Below, one piece after another: positions 6,855 through 16,300 of a stretch of DNA of 33,080 bases. The position numbers and the translations under genes are program-made. The notes beneath the pieces are model-generated. The model saw only the letters and a program-made list of their open reading frames with translations, did not search any database and was not told where the DNA came from. The stretch covers positions 1 to 33,080 of the IMG/VR virus record IMGVR_UViG_3300037104_000279, one strand, 5' to 3'. This DNA is from a virus. The first letter of the stretch is position 1. Each line of letters opens with the position of its first letter.

Positions 6855-9830
6855 ATGTATACCGCGATTACTAACTTCCGCTATGGACTTGACTCGCGCC
6901 GTAGTGAACTCTCGTCAATGCCTGGTAGTTTACTCGAAGCCCTTGATGGACACATCACACAGGGTGGGGAGTTCGAGAAGCGTAAGGCGTTTGTAAAGAC
7001 GGCACTTCCCGCAGGAGTAATCGGCTTTCAGCCCACGTCACAAGGGATTTATGTTTTCGGCACCGCTGCTACCGTAGCGACCACTGCACCGATTATTTAC
7101 CAACAGATTTTACACCCCAAGACCCTAGCTGGCCTTGGCGCAGTTGCGCTAACCAGTATCGTATCGTCCACGCAGATTAACGACGCGCCGTTTGTATGCG
7201 CGCTGTGGGCCGATGACAGCACGTTTTGCTACTACAATGGCGTGCTAGTTTCAGATTTCACTAACGGTCTGGTGGCGAGTTATTTAACCACCAACGCACA
7301 GGTCTGTGCAAATATGACCACAGCGATTAACGCCGCCGCACAATACACTGCTGTGCAAGACACGGGCACGCTTGCACACGAGACTGACGCATTTAGTCTG
7401 CCGGGGAATAGTTACACTGCTTCGATCGCGGTTGCAAGCACTGCGAATATCACAGTGTCGTCTACGAGTAGTGCGGATTTTACCGGAGCGAATGTCTACG
7501 CCACAGGCACAGGACAAAAGAACGCAGTTGACGGCTCGGTGCTTACTATCGGTAGCCGAGTGTATCAGTTTAAGCGTGTCATGGCACAGGCGTATGATGT
7601 GCAAATCGGGGGGAACATCACAGCTACGGTGCAGAATCTTTACCTAGCGATCAACGGCACTGGCACTGCGGGCACTACTGCGGGAGGCGCGAATTACTAT
7701 ACCGGCACGGTTGCGAATGTCGTGGTATATGCCACAGGGTTGAACCTTACCACGATACCGACGTTTCAGTTATCTGCGTTGGCTGCGAACATCACGGGTG
7801 TGGTGGAGAATGTTTTAACCGGGGTTGGGTTTGTGAACGAAGCTCCGACCGTGCCGAAGGCGATTGCAGTTAAAGCGCAGGGACAGTTTTCGATTCAGGC
7901 AGTGCGGCCGAGTGCGTATGCAACTGGCAAAGTGACTAGTGATGGGACTAACCCTGCGCTCAGCTCTACAGTTACAATAGGCGCCTTTACTTATGTGTTT
8001 AAGAACTACCCAGGAACACCCCGCCCATATGAAGTGTTTTTGCAAGGTAATACAGACATGACGTTACTTGCCTTGGCTGCTATTATTAATGGAAAACAGT
8101 ATTATACTTACTTGGGTAACGTTTTCACCGCAGGGAATATAGGCGTGCCGAATCCAGTGGCCACAGCAGGTGATTTATCCGGCACAGGGGCGGGGGCGTA
8201 TATTACAGTCACGGCAATCACCGTCGGCACAGCAGGTAACTCGATTGCACTCGCACGCACGACATCTCCCGCGTCGCATATGACCGTATCCGCTGCGACA
8301 TTACTCGGTGGTAATAGCTCTGGTATCGCGTCAATCACCATTGGAAATGTATTCGGTTCCGTCGCTTCCACAGGCACGATAGCGATTAGTAATACAAATG
8401 TATCCAACGGGGACACTGTAACCATTGGCTCAGTTACATATACATTCACAAACGCGGCACCACCAATCGGCACCACCTGGGCCGTGGCCATTGGCGCGAA
8501 CGCCCTTACGTCACTGTCGAACCTACTCGCGGCGATTAACATGACCGGTGTACAGACACAAACTTACGACATACCCAACATTCACCCACAGGTGCTCGCT
8601 GTGGCTGCGCTTAATGGGAATCTTTTACAAGTGAACTCTCGCTTGGGTGGTTCAGTGCAGAATAACATTGTGCTGTCTACAACATCTGCAGTGCTAACTG
8701 TAAGCGGCGCTACCATGGCCGGTGGCTCCGACGGAGTTTCTCTGCTGTCAGACACGGCGGCTTCACTTCCGTATCAGACACTATCGGCGTTTACGACCAC
8801 CGTTACAGCAGCCATCAATGCTTATTCTAGCACCAGTGGCTATTACGCACTACAAACCGGGAATACGATTTTTCTTTACACCAACGCGGGAAACTCGTTA
8901 TCCAACGACGCAATCATATCCGTGGTCGCGTCCGGCCAAGTCTGCATCGGATTTTGCGGAATGGAGTTTAATGCAGACTCCCCCGGTGGCACTGGTACTA
9001 GCGCACAGAGCATTGCATGGGCCACAGACGTGGGCGACGTCCCACTCACAACTATGCGGGGGTATGTTCTAAATGTTCAAGTCGACGGCTTTCGTGTGAC
9101 CGCATATAAGCATCGTTTGAAGGGCGATGGAGCAGGCTCGAATGTGGGCACTGTCGCTAACACAGTAGACCTCACGATGACCGACCTTTGCGCAGATATC
9201 GCACTGGACATTAATGCGTCGTCTGCTGGGGTTTATACCGCAGTCGGCGTTGGTGGTGCACTTTATATCTCACGCGTAACGACAACGAGCCTTGACGCTC
9301 CACTGCATGTTACTGTGGTTTTAGCCCAAGTGCAAGGTGTGACGGACACTAATCTGGCTAATTATATGACCCTTTCACCGCTGGGTCAGTCCGGGATTTA
9401 CGCAATCGTCTCTCCGACATCCGCACAGTTCGCGTCATATTACCTAGGCCAGCGGCCTGTTGCAGGTAAATCTCAAGCCGCGCCGACGAACGCTAAGACC
9501 GGGCCGAGTCAGGCTATCGGCTTCGGCGTGCCCGCTGCACTGTTTCCAAGTCTGTTTGGCGACGCCAATCCACAGGAGATTGTTGAACCATACTGCCCGA
9601 CTGTATTTATATGTCGTGCCTTCGGAGGCTATCCTCCGTATAAATTCCAATGGCAATGGGTGGGTGGCACGTCTGGGTTTCGTGTATCGGATGAAACCGC
9701 GCCGAGTGTCACGTTCTCTCGACAGCCGACTACGAAAGCTCCGGCTCTTGCCACATGGTCGTGCCTTGTGACCGACTCACTGGGGAATGATGTGTCAAGT
9801 AACACATTGCAGATTTATCAACCGGGTTGA
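6855..9830 (+). CDS. Tail nozzle protein, first part, with repeated beta domains and C-terminal Ig-like domain
   Basis: The 991-residue protein opens with NFRYGLDSRRSELSSMPGSL, then HITQGGEFEKRKAF, the typical start of podovirus nozzle proteins (NF-x-x-G-x-D-x-R, PGSL, GG-x-x-E-K-R). The middle holds at least three copies of a beta unit starting near residues 225, 370 and 517 (VLTIGSRVYQF; VTIGAFTYVF; VTIGSVTYTFTN), each followed by a helix ending AI-N. A weaker fourth copy is near 735. Residues about 905-991 look like an Ig or PKD-type domain (CPTVFICRAFGGYPPYKFQW, later TWSCLVTDSLGNDVSS). The propeller half expected in a single-chain nozzle is encoded by the next gene, so the nozzle appears split. 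The start codon follows the copy 2 hairpin. Confidence 0.7.
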   Translation: MYTAITNFRYGLDSRRSELSSMPGSLLEALDGHITQGGEFEKRKAFVKTALPAGVIGFQPTSQGIYVFGTAATVATTAPIIYQQILHPKTLAGLGAVALTSIVSSTQINDAPFVCALWADDSTFCYYNGVLVSDFTNGLVASYLTTNAQVCANMTTAINAAAQYTAVQDTGTLAHETDAFSLPGNSYTASIAVASTANITVSSTSSADFTGANVYATGTGQKNAVDGSVLTIGSRVYQFKRVMAQAYDVQIGGNITATVQNLYLAINGTGTAGTTAGGANYYTGTVANVVVYATGLNLTTIPTFQLSALAANITGVVENVLTGVGFVNEAPTVPKAIAVKAQGQFSIQAVRPSAYATGKVTSDGTNPALSSTVTIGAFTYVFKNYPGTPRPYEVFLQGNTDMTLLALAAIINGKQYYTYLGNVFTAGNIGVPNPVATAGDLSGTGAGAYITVTAITVGTAGNSIALARTTSPASHMTVSAATLLGGNSSGIASITIGNVFGSVASTGTIAISNTNVSNGDTVTIGSVTYTFTNAAPPIGTTWAVAIGANALTSLSNLLAAINMTGVQTQTYDIPNIHPQVLAVAALNGNLLQVNSRLGGSVQNNIVLSTTSAVLTVSGATMAGGSDGVSLLSDTAASLPYQTLSAFTTTVTAAINAYSSTSGYYALQTGNTIFLYTNAGNSLSNDAIISVVASGQVCIGFCGMEFNADSPGGTGTSAQSIAWATDVGDVPLTTMRGYVLNVQVDGFRVTAYKHRLKGDGAGSNVGTVANTVDLTMTDLCADIALDINASSAGVYTAVGVGGALYISRVTTTSLDAPLHVTVVLAQVQGVTDTNLANYMTLSPLGQSGIYAIVSPTSAQFASYYLGQRPVAGKSQAAPTNAKTGPSQAIGFGVPAALFPSLFGDANPQEIVEPYCPTVFICRAFGGYPPYKFQWQWVGGTSGFRVSDETAPSVTFSRQPTTKAPALATWSCLVTDSLGNDVSSNTLQIYQPG

Positions 9831-9854
9831 GCTTGTGCTGTAAAATATAACTTT

Positions 9855-11117
9855 ATGAATATCAAACTGAATAAGACCAAGCTCTCGCTCACGACCACAG
9901 CGCAGGCTATGACCGGGGGTAAAGACGCGGTGCAAGGTGTTGGCGAAGACGTGCTGTTTACGTTCGGTGCAGCGTATAATACACTGAGTTATAACCCTGG
10001 AGATTTACTCACTTTTGTGTTCACTGACGCTGCGACTGGGTATCAAACGCAAATCGGTGCGGGGTATGTCACAGGGCTGGCGATGAACTATTGCACGACA
10101 CTGAGTAATAAAGTTTACGCGCTTAATAATGGTTCGGTTTACTGTTGCGCTGTGGGCCAACCTACTATTTGGAACGACCCAAACGCACTAGGCAACGGGT
10201 ATGTTACGCTGTCGAACTGGTATGCTGCGACGGAGAACCTCGTGGCAATGGCACCGTTTCAAGGGAAGTTGGCGTTCTTCTCAAGAAGTTGCACGCAGGT
10301 CTGGAACATTAATGATGACGTTGCGCAGTGGAGTTTGTCACAGGTGCTGCAAAACGTTGGCACAATCGCAGCGCAAAGTGTGCAAGGCATTGGAGAGCTG
10401 GATGTGCTGTTTTTACAAGATTCCGGCATACGCAGTTTACGTGTGCGCTATGCGGATTTGAACGCCACGAGTAATGACGTTGGCAGCGCTATTGATGCGT
10501 TGGTTCAAGCGCAGCTATTGACATTAACAGACGCGCAGCGTGCGACATCGTGTAGCATCGTGGAGCCTAGCCAGAATCGTTACTGGTGCTTTATACCTAA
10601 CGCCGTGGGCACCGGTGGATATATTTGGGTGCTGAGTTACTTTCCTAGCAATAAGATAATCGCGTGGTCGCGGTATACTACTGTGGATAGCGCTGGTGCT
10701 GCGTTTGTGCCGAGCAAGTTTGTTATCTACGCGGGGCAGGTTTACGCTTATGACGCAGTGCATAATACGTATTTGCTTTTCGGCGGTGCTAATGGTAATA
10801 CGTATGACGCTACAGTGGCAACAATGCAGCTTCCATTTTATGACGAGAAAAAACCGGGGCACAAGAAGCACGCGAAGTTTCTTAATGTCGACGTAGCAAA
10901 GGTCACTAACGGCGCATGGACGGTTAAAGGCTCACCGGACTGGCTAGGGAATAGCTTCAAGACGGTTGGCTCTGCGGGGCAAGCCACGTTTGATAACGGC
11001 ATTGTCGGGTATGAAGACGTGGGCACGCATTTTTCATTCGAGTTCCAAAGCACAGGAAGCACCGCTGCTACAGTGTCAAGCGTCGTGTTTCATTACGAAA
11101 TGGCGGAAGAACAATAA
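9855..11117 (+). CDS. Tail nozzle protein, second part (propeller-like)
   Basis: The 420-residue protein has the core signature of nozzle and tail-stabilisation proteins: PTIWNDPNALGNGYV (residues about 104-118), LVAMAPFQGKLAFFSRS, TQVWNIND, then VLQNVGTIAAQSVQGIGELD and VLFLQDSGIRSLRVR. In family members these strands form a beta propeller that closes the short tail. The N-terminus is short and carries a G-G-K-D-A-V-Q-G-V-G segment resembling the entry to the propeller. It starts 25 nt after the preceding nozzle gene, consistent with a split version of a protein that is one chain in related phages. A gene fission or a two-subunit nozzle are both possible. Confidence 0.72.
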   Translation: MNIKLNKTKLSLTTTAQAMTGGKDAVQGVGEDVLFTFGAAYNTLSYNPGDLLTFVFTDAATGYQTQIGAGYVTGLAMNYCTTLSNKVYALNNGSVYCCAVGQPTIWNDPNALGNGYVTLSNWYAATENLVAMAPFQGKLAFFSRSCTQVWNINDDVAQWSLSQVLQNVGTIAAQSVQGIGELDVLFLQDSGIRSLRVRYADLNATSNDVGSAIDALVQAQLLTLTDAQRATSCSIVEPSQNRYWCFIPNAVGTGGYIWVLSYFPSNKIIAWSRYTTVDSAGAAFVPSKFVIYAGQVYAYDAVHNTYLLFGGANGNTYDATVATMQLPFYDEKKPGHKKHAKFLNVDVAKVTNGAWTVKGSPDWLGNSFKTVGSAGQATFDNGIVGYEDVGTHFSFEFQSTGSTAATVSSVVFHYEMAEEQ

Positions 11118-11140
11118 CCTAGTATAAGGAAAATTAAAAT

Positions 11141-11788
11141 ATGAGTAGCCAAGGCGGACAAGACCAAGCCCTGTTGCAACAGCGCCAGCAGCAGGATATT
11201 AGTAAAGCCACGGGAAAGATTAACGCTGCGTTCAGTGTGTTCGACCCGAAGTTCTACGCGCAAGCGAATAAGACGTTTTTGAATCAACTTATGCCGGCGG
11301 TGCAGCAGAACGCACAGCAAGAAGAAAGGTCGCTTGGGTTTAATCTCGCTGGACGTGGGCTGACGCAAAGTAGCGCCGCGCAACAGCTGGGCCAGAGTCT
11401 TGCGAAAGAGACGAATAACGCGCAGATGGACACGGTGAATAAAGCGCAAAGCATGACCAATCAGTTGAAGACAGGTATGGCACAGAAGCAAGCGGGGCTG
11501 ATTGGTGAGGCGGGCACGGCAGCAAGTCCTGCGGGAGTTGCCCAAAAGGCGTTGAACGATGCCAGCGGGTTTCAATCACCGGGTTGGTTCCAAGGCGTTG
11601 GCGAGGCTATTGGTGGGTGGGCAGATAGCTTTTTAACACAAAAGAACAAACAGAACTGGGCAAGTATGCCTGCGCCGAGTGCACCGAATAGCCTAGGGCT
11701 AGGGAGTAGTTTTATGTCGTATCAACCCGCGAGTAATCAAGGGTATGATTTGCCGACGAATATGCCATCGTTGTCGAGCATGAGCTAA
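11141..11788 (+). CDS. Internal virion (ejection) protein, small
   Basis: The 215-residue protein is Gln- and Ala-rich. Residues 30-75 carry a pattern common in podovirus ejection proteins: VFDPKFYAQANKTFLNQLMP, then QEERSLGFNLAGRGLTQSSA. The remainder is helical, with a possible amphipathic segment FQGVGEAIGGWADSFL and a disordered, Pro/Ser-rich tail. It sits immediately after the nozzle and begins a run of four probable internal virion genes, the classic order for DNA-ejection proteins. Such proteins are packaged in the head and form a conduit across the host envelope. Confidence 0.65.
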   Translation: MSSQGGQDQALLQQRQQQDISKATGKINAAFSVFDPKFYAQANKTFLNQLMPAVQQNAQQEERSLGFNLAGRGLTQSSAAQQLGQSLAKETNNAQMDTVNKAQSMTNQLKTGMAQKQAGLIGEAGTAASPAGVAQKALNDASGFQSPGWFQGVGEAIGGWADSFLTQKNKQNWASMPAPSAPNSLGLGSSFMSYQPASNQGYDLPTNMPSLSSMS

Positions 11789-11811
11789 GTTAATCTTTAT
11801 TAAACACCTTT

Positions 11812-12408
11812 ATGAGTGATACTAATACTAGTGGCGGTGCTGGATTCAACTGGGCAGGTGCACTTGGCGGCGGCATCGGTAGTATGATCGGACTACCGTT
11901 CGAGATGTATGCCGCCAATGCCGAGACGCAGAAGATGAACCAGATGTTGAATAACGAACTGGTTCGGCAGCTGGATTACGAGCAGCAAGGTCAGGGGATA
12001 CTCGCGCAGCATATTAAGGACTCAGGGCTGAAGCAGAGTAACCAAGACATCGCCAAGGGGCGTGGCGACGCGCAGCACGCGTATCAGCAGTTGCCAAGCC
12101 TTGCGCCGTCACAGATAAGCGCGCTGCCTACACTTGGTGCGTCGTTTCATACCCCGCAGGTCGCATCGGCACAGGCATTGGCACAGGGGAATTCTGCAGC
12201 AGCACAGGGGTATACGGACTGGGGCGTGAAGCAAGCGCTGGAGACGCTAAAGGCGAAAACGAAACTAGCGCAGAACGCGCAGTTCGCACAAGGTAGCGAG
12301 AGCGTGCTGCCGGCGGAATTAAGTGACGCGCAGAATAGTAAGTCTGATATTGCGAGCATTGGTAAATTGCTCGGCGCTGTAGGTGGACTGGCGGGAGGTT
12401 TCCTTTAA
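11812..12408 (+). CDS. Internal virion (ejection) protein
   Basis: The 198-residue protein begins with a glycine-rich hydrophobic segment (NWAGALGGGIGSMIGLPFEM), followed by long Gln/Ala-rich helices and a second glycine-rich hydrophobic end (IGKLLGAVGGLAGGFL). Two amphipathic or membrane-seeking ends around a helical core are common in phage ejection proteins. Genes before and after are of the same type and are 23-24 nt apart, so all are probably co-transcribed. No catalytic motif is visible. Confidence 0.6.
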   Translation: MSDTNTSGGAGFNWAGALGGGIGSMIGLPFEMYAANAETQKMNQMLNNELVRQLDYEQQGQGILAQHIKDSGLKQSNQDIAKGRGDAQHAYQQLPSLAPSQISALPTLGASFHTPQVASAQALAQGNSAAAQGYTDWGVKQALETLKAKTKLAQNAQFAQGSESVLPAELSDAQNSKSDIASIGKLLGAVGGLAGGFL

Positions 12409-12430
12409 CATTTAACTACTGAATAATCTT

Positions 12431-13336
12431 ATGTCATTCTTTTCATATTCCCCTTGGCAAGACGCGGCGAACTTCGGCCAAGGAGTTGGTCGAAGCTTGA
12501 GTCAAGCGCTGATACAACAGCCACAGGCACAAGCGGAGGTTGCGCTAATGCGTCAGCGTATGCAAGGTGAGCAGCAACAGCAGAGCAGAGAGGCGCAACA
12601 GTTTTCACTGACGATGGAGGAGTTAAAAGCTAGAACCGCGAATGAGAACGCACAGCCGGAGTTGCGCCAAGCACGTGCCGCAATGGAACAAATGCGAGTG
12701 CAGCAATTAGGGGAACATTATCAGAATCAAGACTCGGCAGTGGCAGATAAGGTCGCGTTGCTTGTTCAAGCGTTAGCGGATAAAGAGGCCAATGGTGGTA
12801 AGGGTGGGACGAAACCCACGACACCAGCACAAGGATTAACTAACACATCACTAGGCAATCGTGTGTTTGGGCAACTTGCTCAAAGCGAACCCGGCGTGAA
12901 TAAAGCACACCCCGCAGAAGTGCCAGCTTATGTAGCTCACACATTTGGCGATACGTTAAAAGACCCGGCTAACGCAGGGGAAGACGCGTTCGACATGGGC
13001 AAAGCGTATATGCGTCCAAATATGGAGTATGCTGCACCAAGTCACGGACTGGGGATGCTGGGTGCTATGTTGGAGAAACTTGGACTTACTACGCCGAGCG
13101 AACCACAACTAGTGCAGAATGGAGTATCGTTCAGAGTTCCGCCAGAGGTGATTGATTCTTTTGCGGTGCGGCATACCGGGATGTTGCCTAGTGCGAGTTT
13201 GCCTAGTCCGAGTGGTGCACCTATGACGGCACCTAGCGGGATGGTTCGTGTGCAGAGCAAGGAAGGTAAAACTGGTATGATTCCTGCGAGCCAGTTACAA
13301 GACGCACTGAATGAAGGTTATCAACAGATTAAATAG
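12431..13336 (+). CDS. Internal virion or ejection protein with long N-terminal coiled coil
   Basis: The 301-residue protein starts with SFFSYSPWQDAANFGQGVGR, then a Q/A/E-rich coiled-coil region (about residues 30-105). The central and C-terminal parts are less repetitive, with a Pro/Ser-rich linker (residues about 250-270) and a final GMVRVQSKEGKTGMIPASQ segment that looks like a small SH3-like peptide. That C-terminal KEGKTGMIPASQLQDAL element resembles short virion-associated motifs found at the ends of phage internal proteins. Its position between ejection proteins and the giant polyvalent protein supports an internal virion role. Confidence 0.6.
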   Translation: MSFFSYSPWQDAANFGQGVGRSLSQALIQQPQAQAEVALMRQRMQGEQQQQSREAQQFSLTMEELKARTANENAQPELRQARAAMEQMRVQQLGEHYQNQDSAVADKVALLVQALADKEANGGKGGTKPTTPAQGLTNTSLGNRVFGQLAQSEPGVNKAHPAEVPAYVAHTFGDTLKDPANAGEDAFDMGKAYMRPNMEYAAPSHGLGMLGAMLEKLGLTTPSEPQLVQNGVSFRVPPEVIDSFAVRHTGMLPSASLPSPSGAPMTAPSGMVRVQSKEGKTGMIPASQLQDALNEGYQQIK

Positions 13337-13347
13337 AATAAAATAGT

Positions 13348-16300
13348 ATGCCTATTGACTTTATTCCCGACGCGCCGAGCGCACCACAAGCGACGTCGAA
13401 GGTAAATTTCATACCCGATGAGATGCTGCCGCAGAATGGTTTGGTTCTAAAAAAGAACCAGACTCCTTTGCAGGTGGATACATTGGGTCAGCGGATGGCT
13501 GGTGCGGTGCCACAAGGTGTGGCTAGTTTAATTGAATCACAGAACCAACCGTTACTGCCGAAAGATTTTGATATCACACGTGTCTTCGCGCCTGATATTA
13601 GACAGACGCCGAGTTACATGAAGCAGCAGTTCACGCCTAGCCCGCATGGAGATATTGCGCCACAGCAAGATAAACTAGGGCGATTGCTTCAAACCGTAGC
13701 ACCAAGCCTGTTCGCAGACTATGGCACGCAGGTTAACCCAGAACAAAAAGGCTTAGTGTTGCGTGGAGGTGACGCTGTTGCTTCGGCAATTAAAAACTTG
13801 AACACGCAGCTAGTGGGCATGAGTGCGCCAACTTCTCTTGCAGTATTGCCTGCGTTATTGGCGTCAGGTGGTGGCGCACCACAAGTGGCCGTGAAAGCTG
13901 TGGTTAGTGCACAGATGGCAACTGCTACGGCCCATGATTTGCGCACCGCGTTTGATACGACAAAGTCGTCAGAAGAAAGAAAAGATGCGTTACAGAACGC
14001 GATGTTTTTAGGTGGTGGTGTAGCTGGCATGCTGGGGCACGATACGACTGCCACACCGGCGTTAGATTTTGGCGTGCGTGGTGTTAAAAGCCTCGTCGGC
14101 CCAGAAGTCGGCCCAAGTGCAGGTGGCCCGATTAACCTCCGGCCTGTGCCACAGGGCATGATGCCCGACCAGCGTATGCAGTTGGGCGCGCAGTTACCAG
14201 AGCGTGCGCAGAGTCTTATTGACGCGAAGGTGGAAGCCGCGCAAAGGAAGCTGGTGCAGGCACAGAAATTGCCAAGCACGGCAGAACACGGGTTCGTGGC
14301 GGGTGGAAGAGGTGTCGCGGCACAAGGCGATGTGGCGAAGGTGCATGATTTGACACGGCCAGTGGCGTTCATCGAGGATACAAAGCCGCAGTATCTTGGC
14401 AAGGTTGATGTTGGGAGTAAGCCGCCGTTTATCGGGGGCGTAAAGGATGTAACCGGTGCCGAGGGCATCACTCCCGTTACACGGGAGATGCAAGAACTCG
14501 GCAGTGGTGTGCGGCCGAGGAAGGACGTCTTGGCGGACTTGGAACGGGTTGGGAAACTGATGCCACAAGAGAAGCAAGAACTTCAGTTGGAAAGAGAAGC
14601 TAGTGCACAAGATTTGCGCCCAGCGTTAATGGTTAACGGGCAACCGGTGCTTGGTGCACAAGGTATGACCCATGCAGATGTTTTACAAAAGTCAATGAAG
14701 GAACACGGGCCGAGCCTTGAGCTGTTACAGGCGTTTCAGGATGACGCGAGCCACGTGTTTGTTGGCAAAGGTGGACAGGTCTATGACAGGTTACAGGCAG
14801 GGAAGGAGATTGGGTATCCTGGTCCGTTGCATAGCGAGGCGTTGAGGGCAGTGCAGGGGAAACCGGGCGTGGGGAGTCCCATGATTAAGTTACATTCGGG
14901 GGTGGACTGGGATGAGATTAAGAAAACCATTGGACTGAAGGGGGACTTTATGTCACAAGGTGCGAAGATTGCTATGCTGGATAGTGGGTTTAAGAGCAGC
15001 GGCACGGAGGTTGACGCAGGGCAGTTGAAGAATCGCGTGATGAATAAACTGGGCGGCGAGAGTGCCGAGGGGCGGTTGTGGAAGGCGCTGGGGATAGATG
15101 AGAAGTTCAAAGCGGGAGAGAAGACCACGCCGGAACAGATGGCCAAGTGGATGACGGAGAATGGGCCGCAAGTGAAGGTGGAAAGTTATGGCATGGGAGG
15201 GAAGGAGAGTGAGGAGAAGCAGGAGTATGATAAGATGACGCATGATTGGCTAGAAAAACTACCACATGATGTGCAAAGAGGTATAGAAAATGCTGCACCT
15301 GCTGAAAGTCTAATTCCACATACTATGGGTGAAATAGATGGTGTGGGACTAGAACCATGGCAGATAAAAGACAATAATGAAACCATAGCCAACATAAATA
15401 AATACCGTGAGCTAAAACAAAAAATAGCTAACGAACCCCGCGACACCTCCCCTCGCGCTACCTCCCACTACTCCTCTGTCTCCGCTCTCCCCACTGACGA
15501 ACCAATGCCTGAGTGGACAGCGACGAAGAGTAGTAAGAATGTGCAGAGAGTGGATGTGGTGATACCGCTACCTAAAGACGAACCTGCCGCACAACAGTAT
15601 AGTCTAACTCGCAAAGTGCCAAGTAAGAATACTCTCTGGCAACCCGACAACCTTCACGAAAACCTCCCCAACACTCTCGGATGGGCGATGATACAATATA
15701 AGACTGGCCCTAAGGGTGAGAAGATAGCGGTGATAGCAGAAGCACAGAGTAGGTGGGGGCAAGCAATGCGCGAACGAAAACAAGAACTAGCTAATACACC
15801 AGCTAGTGAAAGTAACTCCCGTGCCCTACAACAAAGTGCAATGGGACAAGACCACCCTCTCCTCCGTGACTACAACCGTCTCATCCTCAAAGCCGCTATC
15901 GAACAAGCACACAAAGAAGGTGCTACGCATATCATGGTGAGTGATGCGGAGACTGCGATGATGACGGAGGGGCATGATAACTCTATAACACCAAGACGTG
16001 TGGCGGAATATGGCTACGAACAAAAAGCACAAGCTGACGCAAAAGCAAAAGAAAACTCAAACTATGAAGTAAGGGATGCTGATGTAAATGGTGAAGAAGG
16101 GTGGGCAGTGTATGATATGTCTACACGGCCTAGTCAAGAACCCGGCATGCGTCTCAACTACGACTCCATCCTCCCGAAGATAACAGAAGAACTCACAGGG
16201 AGTAAGGGTGAGAGGGTGAGTCTCGGGGAGCATAAGAATGCGTATACACCAGAGAAGGGAAACTCTGGATATGCTGTGTATCGTAATGGGCAACGTGTGG

